Shown one piece after another: positions 56,526-64,000 of a DNA stretch of 64,000 nt. The notes beneath the pieces are model-generated. The model made no database searches and was not told the origin of the DNA. It saw only the letters and a list, made by a program, of their open reading frames with translations. Source of the stretch: Plicaturopsis crispa FD-325 SS-3 (lineage: Eukaryota > Basidiomycota > Agaricomycetes > Amylocorticiales > Amylocorticiaceae); assembly GCA_000827205.1 (NCBI GenBank), contig KN832558.1, forward strand, positions 1,104,239 to 1,168,238, written 5' to 3'. The position numbers and the translations under genes were made by a program. Each line of letters starts with the position of its first letter. Position 1 is the first letter of the stretch.

Positions 56526-56718
56526 GTCGAGTGGGCACGCGGTTTGCACCGGTCCTAGCCCAGCTGTTTTTGTGTATCCCGAATATATCTATTTGTCGCT
56601 CTCTTTATATTCACTTCAAATGGCTTTATTCATTCAAAATTAAGATTTATTACCCTGTCTCAGGGGCCTTAGGGCTGGATTGTATGGGATTGAAAGGTCA
56701 CATGATCCTCGCGCTAGA

Positions 56719-56814
56719 CATTACAATGTCAAATTGGCTGGCAGGTCTATAGAGCATGCCATTGTAATGCGACCTAGCTCTACAGAGGGCCGCATTACAA
56801 TGCCTCTACAAGGA
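56719..56814. repeat. Right terminal inverted repeat of the KDZ element
   Basis: CATTACAATG at 56719-56728, CATTGTAATG at 56760-56769, CATTACAATG at 56793-56802, then a short spacer and TACAAGGA at the end. It is the mirror of the left end. Confidence 0.7.
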
Positions 56815-56903
56815 CGCCTGCCTCGGCACGTACATGGGGTGGGGCGCAACGATGCTGAAGGCACGCGGCAGGCGCGGCACGACGCGCAGATTGCGTCGGC
56901 GCC

Positions 56904-57881
56904 TGTGAGGATCAGACCCGAAGGTTCACCAAACAGTCGCGTTTCGGCGGAGCGGGTTCTGCGGACTCGCTGAGACGATCGCGGACGAGAGATAAGATGG
57001 CGATAAGTCGCGGGAGAAGTCGCGACGTGCGAGGAAGTAGTCGAGCCGGCGGAAGCGGCGAAGGCGAGAGTCACGACAGAGGAAGTCGCGGGAGAAGCGG
57101 CGAAGAGGCGCCGAAGATTCGGAAATCTAGATAAAGGCAAGATCAGTAGTTACGCAGTTAGAGATTAGAGCCCAGCGACGGGAGAGAGGCGGAAGAAGCT
57201 AGAGGATAGGTCTAAGAGAGCCGAGCGACGGGAGGGGTTAGAACGAAGCAGAGTCAGAGATAGAGGCGAGGGAGAAGTGTCGGGACAAGTGTCGACCGAG
57301 GAAAGACGCGTAGGAGCGACGAGGAGAGTGGCGATGAGACGAGGTCGCGGAAACGCTTGTTGGGTGAGTTAAACGCAATTTTAAGTCTAGCGAGTATGTA
57401 CAGGATCGAGCAGTATTTATACTTTGAAAGGAAGAAAGGGGTAATATGTCTAAAAGGGTACGCCGACGGCGTGTAAGTCGTGCGGCGTACAACGTGTTCG
57501 ATAAAATCAGAATGATACTAGAATAAAACAGGGAAAGCGTCTTTGTCGAGATCTCGTGTCGTGCGCTGGATGCAGCGAGCGTAGGGACAACGCGTGAACC
57601 TGTTGATGCGAGTGATGCACGTGGCGTACCTACGCGAGGGCTGTGGTCGGGGTCGCGTGGGTCACGGGAGCGCGTGTTGATGGCTTGGCGATTGTTCGGC
57701 AGGCAATCCCGTCGGGTTCGGGCCGTATCGAGCGGAGTATGCGGTCCGAGCTCGCGTATTTGGTGTCGTGTCGATGTCGCGAGGTTCGGAGTGGCGGACT
57801 TCGCGTATTGTGGCTGTTCGAAGTCGCGGAGGCGTGCCGGCGTAGCGTAACTCAGTGAGCTCGTTGGTACGGGTCGTGACA
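56904..57881 (-). mobile_element. Solo LTR (Ty3/Gypsy-like)
   Basis: 978 bp with TG...CA ends, read on the minus strand as TGTCACGACCCGTACC to CTCACA. It is bounded by a perfect 5-bp target duplication GCGCC at 56899-56903 and 57882-57886. A TATAAATACT promoter-like motif lies near 57413-57423. The TGTCACGACC start is common in fungal Ty3/Gypsy LTRs. No internal region is present, so it is a solo LTR left by LTR-LTR recombination. Clean ends and target duplication suggest modest age. Confidence 0.8.
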
Positions 57882-57886
57882 GCGCC

Positions 57887-58522
57887 CTAGCGGATGTACT
57901 GAGCGAGGCATGCGGCAGTGGACGTGCCCGCAGAAGACGGACACGGGCGATTTTAAAGGCTCGAGGAAGATGGGAGGAGAGGAGGTGCAATGGAAAGGAA
58001 AGAGGGACAGCGCCGTCACGCGTGAGGCCTTAAGTGATTGAGGAGCTCCTACATAGTTTACGAGAACGAGATGTTGACAGTGAGACTTCATGCATCATGA
58101 ATTCGTCAACGCGCGGTATATAATGTGCAACAGTACATGTCGCGGTTAGATTTACTAGGCGGCCACGGAGTGCCCAGGGTCCCTCTGATGAACAACGTGG
58201 AATTGCCGCAATGCCGAACGGATCACCGAGCGTGATACTCCGGCTTTCCATAAGCTATCGGCTGTGGGTCGGAATTCGGAACACGCGTCGGCGCGTTCAA
58301 TCCGTTCTGAGCGCTCGCAGCTTCACCGCCATCTCGCCTCTGCCCTTGAACAAGTACTTTGTCCATCGTCCATTTCCTTTTCTACGGGGCCGCCTGTTGC
58401 TCTGTCCTCAAGCACGGTAGCTCTGTATCAGCGGCGGAGATTGCAGCTTTTCCCGATTCTCAATCCGCCATTGGCGAAACGCATTATCGGTCCCGGTGCT
58501 TCACTGGATAAAGTCGCCAATT
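57887..58522. other. 5' flank of alpha-actinin; holds shared 28-bp motif
   Basis: Positions 58225-58252 carry, in reverse, the motif also found at 34823-34850. Read on the minus strand, it continues into a small ATCAC/GTGAT hairpin. No coding exon is convincing. Confidence 0.45.
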
Positions 58523-61415
58523 ATGTCGATCGACTCTCTGGAGACGCGTTCTAGAGGCGTGCAAGAGCGGTATGCCCAACATATACTCAATGAGACTCCT
58601 GTCTGACTAGATTCGGGGTCCGAAGTACTTTCTGCAAATGGTGAGCAACATGTCTATGTGCGTTTCATGCAGACTGCTCACTCATCGGATATACGAATCA
58701 CAAACAGGTTGAATACAAAACTGGAGTCTAATGGATACCCTCCAATGACCTCACTTGTTAAGGATCTATCCGACGGTGTCCGCCTGATCCAACTTATGGT
58801 GCGGACCTAGCAGCCCAGTGCTATCTTCTCCTCTTACGTGCTACCATCGCTACTTGCAGGAGATCATGGGTGAGATATTGTACGACGTAGGCGTACGCCC
58901 CAATACACTTGCTAACATGCTTGTGGCGTAGGCGACGTATCTCTTGGGCGATATAATAAAACGCCGCGCATGCGTGTTCAGATGGCAGAGAACGTGAACA
59001 AAGCGTTAGAATTTATCACCTCGAGAGGCGTGAAACTCACCAACATTGGGCCAGAAGGTCAGCCCAGTTGCGACTGCAGCAGCATCGAATGACCAGAGCC
59101 ATTTGTGTTCTTTACAGACATAATTGACGGGAACTTGAAACTTATCCTTGGGATGATATGGACACTCATTCTTCGTTTTACCATTGCCGATATCAGGTTC
59201 GTATCCTTTGCTTAAGTTGTCAAGGAGTATCTGCTAATCATGGCTTACCTTAAAGTGAAGAAGGTCTGTCTGCGAAAGAGGGTCTCTTGTTATGGTGTCA
59301 GCGCAAGACACAACCATATAGAGAAGTGGACGTGCAAGACTTCACTTATAGCTGGGCGGACGGACTTGCTTTGTGCGTATTGGATGCGACGCATGCTGCT
59401 CTTTGTTGACGACTTTCATCTGCAGATGCGCACTGATACACTGTCATCGGCCAGATCTCCTCGACTATGATAAATTGAACAAGGTCCATTAAGTTTTGCT
59501 TCTACGTTAATCAGTTGATGTCCTCCGCTGACTTGCACAATTCAGTCCGATCGACATGCTAATACAAGGCTAGCATTCCAAGTTGCCGCTGAACATCTTG
59601 GTATTCCTGTAAGGTCCTTTCTCGGCAGTATCCTAGATTACCCTCTGATGCAAGTCACACAGCAACTCCTTGAAGTCGAGGATTTGTGTGACTCCAGTCG
59701 TCCCGACGAACGTTCGGTTATGACCTACATTGCGAGTTTCTTCCATGCGTTTTCAACGATGGGTATGGTATCTGTATCGCCAAAAGAGTGGTTACTGATA
59801 GTCTTGCAGATCAAGCCGAGACGGTCTCGCGCAGAGTTGAGAAGTTCGCCGAACTTATGCAATCTGTATGGCTGAGCAAAAATGACTACGAGCGACGCGT
59901 TCGGGCAGTAAGTCGACGACATCAACCTATCCCGAACCTCTACTAAATTGTCTACAGCTCCTCTCTGCTCTATCTGATATCCAGAGGCATTGGGCAGCGG
60001 CTCAGTTCACGGGAACGTATCAAGACGCCAAGTCGCACTCGTCTGAGTTCGCCACGTATAAGCAAACGACCAAGCGCACATGGGTGACTGAACGGCAAGA
60101 CGTCGCGACACTATTCGGAAATGTACAGACGAAACTGAAGACGTACGGTCTCCGGGAGTATGTCCCTCCCAAAGGCCTTTCACTCTTGGTAGCTTCTGTT
60201 GCCTCTTCAGTATGCATAAATGCTTACACCTCCACAGGATCTAGATGCTTCTTGGAAAGAACTACTAACATCAGAGGCTCGGCGATCGAGAGCTATAAAT
60301 GCCCAAATACGACAGTAAGCTCCCTCTGGCAATGCTTTGACAACACCGACGCGAACTAAACTATTCCAGGATCAAAGAAACGCTACGGAAGAAGTTTGCC
60401 GAACATGCCAATGACTTCGAGCAGCGCCTACATGCCATTTCTCATGAGCTCACTGCGATTGATGGGCCATTAGAGGTGGGCCATTCAATCCCTTTGTAAA
60501 GCAAGTGGTTAACGCCGGATTTTGTCGCATTTAGCTCCAGCAAGAGCAGGTCCAGCAGATCCAGACCCGAATACCAGCGCTTTCGCAGACACTTCAGAAG
60601 GTTGCAGATGTAGAGGCTGAGTGCAGCGCGGCAAATGTCGAGGAGAACGACTACACCGTTTTTACATGCCAGGACCTGGAGTTCGAGCTTGAGCTTGTCG
60701 TTCAAAGCATTGTGAAAAAGATCGCGTTCATCGACAATCAGGTATGCTCGCTGCATTTTGTAGCTCTGTCGTTGTGCTGCAGTGTGCTGATGAGTGTTGT
60801 GTAGATCGTGTCTCGCAATATGACAAATCTAACGCCTGCCCAGCTGGAGCAATTCGAAAGCACTTTCCGGTACTTCGACCGGGAAGAGTCTAATACTCTA
60901 AATCAGTCCGAAATGACGGCTGCACTTGCTAGTCTAGGCATCGTCTATTCCGTGCGTATTTGCTTCGGTATTTCACAATTGCTGTCTTCAACATCTTCAC
61001 TCTATAGGACGAAGATGTAGATTTCATTTACGAGCAACTGGTGCAAGACTACGGCGCAGTTACCTTCGAAGCCTTTATCAATCTCTTAGTACGTGCGCAG
61101 GATACGCTCTCGCAGTCATTTGGGTGCTGATAGCTTCGGCAAGGTCGACATCACGGAGGACCAGACATCCGCAGAACAGCTGCGGGAGGCATTCCGAGGG
61201 ATCGCCGCAGACAAGGTAAGTCTCATCACATGGAGCTCACACGGAACTAACTACTCCGCACACCGCAGCCGTTTGTCACTGAGCTCGACCTGCGCGTTGC
61301 ACAGCTTCCTGAGAGCGCCATCGAATATCTTCGGGAGGTTATGCCGGCTGGTAGAAATGAAGTAGGGGAGCCAGAATACAGCTACGAGGCTTGGTTGGAC
61401 GAGGTCTTCGCATAG
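58523..61415 (+). CDS. Alpha-actinin
   Basis: Actin cross-linker of actin rings and patches. The first exon encodes [16 protein letters not shown]; two short introns later comes [20 protein letters not shown], the start of calponin-homology domain 1 (usually TFTKWLNTKL). CH1 continues with [15 protein letters not shown] and [22 protein letters not shown]2 shows [40 protein letters not shown] and [21 protein letters not shown] spectrin-like helical rod follows ([14 protein letters not shown] onward). The C-terminal calmodulin-like part shows [27 protein letters not shown], then [20 protein letters not shown]. The gene is cut by about twelve small introns. The product ends with [12 protein letters not shown], close to the usual alpha-actinin tail. 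The EF-hand loops look poor in calcium ligands, as often in fungi. Confidence 0.9.
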
Positions 61416-61657
61416 CCTAGTCTTACCGTGAGCATTCTTGGGACTTTGTATATCGTTTGTACATCCTACTCTACTCGCCGCGATCATAATTCACAAAGGC
61501 CAGCCGTATGAAAGTGAGCGCGCAGCATTGAAAGGCGGTCGGCAATCGGAAGGGCAATCTCCGTAAAGTCGCAGCCACATCGCGATACAGCATCGACCGC
61601 CATATATAACCACCACCACCACCTTGTCCTCCTCCCTCATCTCATTTCCAACTGACA
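61416..61657 (+). promoter_or_regulatory. Cofilin upstream region
   Basis: Short intergenic stretch with CACCACCACCACCACC near 61610 and a pyrimidine-rich run just before the cofilin ATG, a common promoter layout of highly expressed fungal genes. Confidence 0.4.
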
Positions 61658-62290
61658 ATGGCAAGTACAAAACATCTGCATGGAACGAGTTATTATATTG
61701 ACCGCGTTGATTGATGTACAGGCCACAGGTGTTGCCGTCAACCCCGAGTGTCTCTCGGCTTTCCAGGAGCTAAAGCTCGGGAAGAAGACCCGTTACATCG
61801 TCTTCACACTCAGCCCCGACGTGACGGAGATCATTGTCGAGAAGAAATCCACGAGCGCGGACTATGAAGAGTTTGTGAAGGACCTCCCCGAGTACGAGTG
61901 CCGTTGGGCCGTATACGATTTCGAGTTTGAGAAGGAGGGCGCCGGCAAGAGGAACAAGATCTGCTTCTTCTCCTGGTGAGCAGCTCCATGCTCCCCTTGC
62001 GCGCCTGTCGCGCTATCTGGATAGCTCGTGCTGACAGAGATCGCGTGTGTGCGCACGCGCACAGGTCCCCAGACGATTCCAAGATCAAGCAGAAGATGTT
62101 GTTCGCCGCGTCGAAAGACGCCCTCCGCCGCTCCCTTGTCGGCATCGCCGCAGAGATCCAGGGCACAGATTACAGCGAGGTGGCACACGAAAGTGGTACG
62201 CACCCTTTCCCTTTGTTTCTTACACGCGATCGCGACATCTGACGTTCCGGCGTTCGTGTAGTGCTCGACAAAGTCTCCCGAGGAAACTGA
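61658..62290 (+). CDS. COF1: Cofilin (actin-depolymerising factor)
   Basis: Actin-severing ADF/cofilin, 138 residues. Exons are 61658-61660 (just the ATG), 61722-61975, 62065-62195 and 62262-62290. The first intron follows the ATG directly and starts GCAAGT, so it is a GC-AG intron. The product begins [20 protein letters not shown], then [40 protein letters not shown] and [20 protein letters not shown]. The long actin-binding helix follows: [20 protein letters not shown] and [20 protein letters not shown]. The [13 protein letters not shown] stretch is the signature of the family. It lies next to alpha-actinin, another actin-binding protein, on the same strand. Confidence 0.95.
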
Positions 62291-62660
62291 GCGCATCCCG
62301 ACCATCAATCGATCTGCTGTACTACATTAATCTCCCTCATTCAACGTCTCTGTCTGTACTTACGGATAACGGACGGTCCATCGCTATACCGCTATACGCT
62401 GTCGAAACTAAGGAGAAGTGAAGCTCGTAGAGAAGTAGTGACTGTCGATCCATTTGAATACCACCTTTCTCCTTCCATGTTTTTGTCTTTTTATCAATTT
62501 GACTCCCTTCACTGGCACGTATCGCGGGAGCGTTCCCGAAGGAGCATTCGCTCTGGGACAGGCACAACGGGGAGAGATGGCGAAAAGTATGCATTCGGAA
62601 CACCATGCACAACAGCTCATGTATTTAACTTTAAGGAGACAGAGGGAATCCCAATACCAA
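62291..62660. other. Convergent 3' flanks, no gene seen
   Basis: Space between the cofilin and porin stop codons. No other feature supported. Confidence 0.5.
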
Positions 62661-63778
62661 TCACGACTCGAAGACGAAGCTGGCACCGATCTGTGTTTCA
62701 TTGCAGGTAAGTGGGAGAGAAAATATTGTGTGGGTATAGGCAGTACCTTGTGCGAAGGGCCAGAGGGCGAAGCTTCGTTCAAGCGGAGAGTATCGAGGGC
62801 AAGACCGAACGAAGCCTTGACGCCAGGGCGGAGAGCTTGCGTATAGCCTGCAAAGCTATGTGTGAGAATAGGCAAAGATACCTGAGAAGAATAATCACTG
62901 ACCCAGAGCGAGGACACCAGAGTTGTTGATCTTCGTCTTGACGAAGGCAGCCTGGTCCAGGTATGTCTTCGCACCGATCTCAAGAGCGACACCGGGGCTG
63001 GTGGCCTTAGTGTCGTAGACAGCCTTGGCACCAGCCTCGACATCAGGGCTGACGCGGTGGTAGTAGCTCGCGGAGAACGTCTTGAGGTTGTTTAGTCCGT
63101 GAAGGGTGACAGCGTACTCGGGCGCGTTGAAGCCGATTGCCGCAGCGTAGCGCGTGACCTTGCCCTCGGTGACATTGTAGGCAGCCTCAGCACCGACGAG
63201 GAAACCGTCGCGGCCGAGCACAGTGTCAGCAGTGAGAGTGGGGCCCTTTATAGGAGATATCCGTAGCTTAGCAGCTATCATGTGAAAGTAAAGTGAATAC
63301 GCGTACCTTGAAAACGTCAAGGGCGGCACGCGTGTGCAGACCGCTCTGCTTGTAGACGGCGTTAATGAGCGCAGATTTGGTGCCCTTGTCGGGGCTAAGG
63401 CTCGTGTTCACATCCAGCTTGAGGCCCTTGGCGATCTGGTTCTCAAGCTCAAGAACTGAACGAAGGACGTTGGAAGTGGTCCAGGTCTCCGTGAGGGCGA
63501 CACCGTGTTTGGGGTTCGACCATTTTGCCTCGATGTCACCGTTGATAGCCTCCGACTTGGAGTCGCGGGTACCAGCGGCTTTGAACACGACACCGGTGGG
63601 GGTCTTGGTCTTGACCTCGAGCGTGACGCCCTGGAAAGGGTAGTCCCTGCCGAGCAAGTCGTTGGACGACTTGCCGAGGTCCTACGATACGCGTTATTGT
63701 GAGTTTTCGAGCTCGCGTATGCAAAAATTAGAGATTACTGACTTTCCAAGAGGGAGGTACTGGTTGGGGGAGAGACAT
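62661..63778 (-). CDS. POR1: Mitochondrial outer-membrane porin (VDAC)
   Basis: Beta-barrel channel for metabolites across the mitochondrial outer membrane. It begins MSLPQPVPPSWKDLGKSSND, LLGRDYPFQGVTLEVKTKTP, the conserved N-terminal helix and first strand. Then TGVVFKAAGTRDSKSEAING, DIEAKWSNPKHGVALTETWT and TSNVLRSVLELENQIAKGLK. After an intron GPTLTADTVLGRDGFLVGAE, GFNAPEYAVTLHGLNNLKTF, SASYYHRVSPDVEAGAKAVY, and later YTQALRPGVKASFGLALDTL. The barrel ends with IGASFVFES at 62661. The length of about 290 residues fits the family. Five or more exons join in frame; the second exon starts right after the WK of the N-terminus. Confidence 0.95.
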
Positions 63779-64000
63779 GTCGTTGCGAGGATGGAGGTAG
63801 GAGGGAAAGGAGCAACACGGGTGACGCGAAAATTAGGCGGCTTCATGCGTGGGAATTTCCCCGCGACGTGTCGTTTCCTCAACATTTTACGGCACAAACG
63901 TGCAATGTCTGTCTACACGTCTTTCGCCATAATTCGTCGTTATTGCGCTGCTCGGCCGTCGCTTGAGTACTGGATGCAGGCAGATTATTCAGGACGTTCA
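63779..64000. promoter_or_regulatory. Porin upstream region
   Basis: Sequence upstream of the VDAC start to the window edge. No further coding exon is evident. Confidence 0.4.

Larger units (their letters stand above)
41835..56814. mobile_element. KDZ-type DNA transposon, about 15 kb, with cargo genes
   Basis: The two ends match in inverted orientation. Each starts TCCTTGTA, four variable bases, then CATTGTAATG, and each has three copies of the CATTRYAATG motif spaced 33-41 bp apart. Between them lie five gene units: an RS-repeat protein, an RNase H1-N-like protein, a basic/acidic protein, a TET/JBP dioxygenase and the CxC2-KDZ transposase. KDZ elements with TET/JBP genes are an established class in Agaricomycetes. 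Exact ends and the target duplication were not fixed. An LTR-type insertion and an assembly gap lie inside the transposase gene. Confidence 0.72.

Noticed and set aside
57238-57990. 250-codon minus-strand open frame
   Set aside because: It lies mostly within the solo LTR, has low-complexity Ser/Arg/Leu content and no domain.

Overview
This window reads as nuclear DNA of a basidiomycete fungus, most likely an Agaricomycete. Genes are split by many 48-70 bp GT-AG introns. The gene families are typical of mushroom-forming fungi: KDZ and Plavaka transposases, a DUF6698 protein, F-box proteins, and TET/JBP dioxygenases linked to KDZ elements. No species is claimed. Coordinates of multi-exon genes come from splice sites read by eye.

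Left end (1-4148): the 3' part of a Plavaka transposase, then a DUF6698-type gene on the same strand. Next comes a block of ordinary host genes (4621-34748): a small unknown protein, a ZIP zinc transporter, the mRNA-cap RNA triphosphatase (Cet1 type), an F-box protein, a secreted protein with an internally duplicated domain, an aquaglyceroporin, an unknown multi-exon gene, a PAXBP1/GCFC protein, a Rad60/Esc2/NIP45-type SUMO-like protein diverging from it, two low-complexity proteins, a large RA-PH adaptor and the FACT subunit Pob3/SSRP1.

Accessory region (about 34.7-58.5 kb): an integrase-core gene, a TE-associated gene that ends in a tRNA-like fragment, and a tandem repeat whose second copy lacks an intron. 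Then comes a 15-kb KDZ element (41835-56814). Its ends carry matching inverted arrays of three CATTRYAATG motifs. Inside lie five gene units: an RS-repeat protein, a protein with RNase H1 N-terminal-like modules, a basic/acidic protein, a TET/JBP-type 2-oxoglutarate dioxygenase, and the CxC2-KDZ transposase. The transposase is interrupted by an LTR-type insertion. An assembly gap (54081-54591) is flanked by two copies of the same 986 bp, probably an assembly artefact of that insertion. A 978-bp solo LTR with a perfect 5-bp target duplication lies just outside the right end.

Right end (58523-63778): host cytoskeletal and mitochondrial genes, namely alpha-actinin, cofilin and the VDAC porin. 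The known logic of KDZ elements is that the transposase mobilises the unit while the TET/JBP enzyme oxidises 5-methylcytosine. This could relieve silencing of the element or mark its DNA; that role is inference here.
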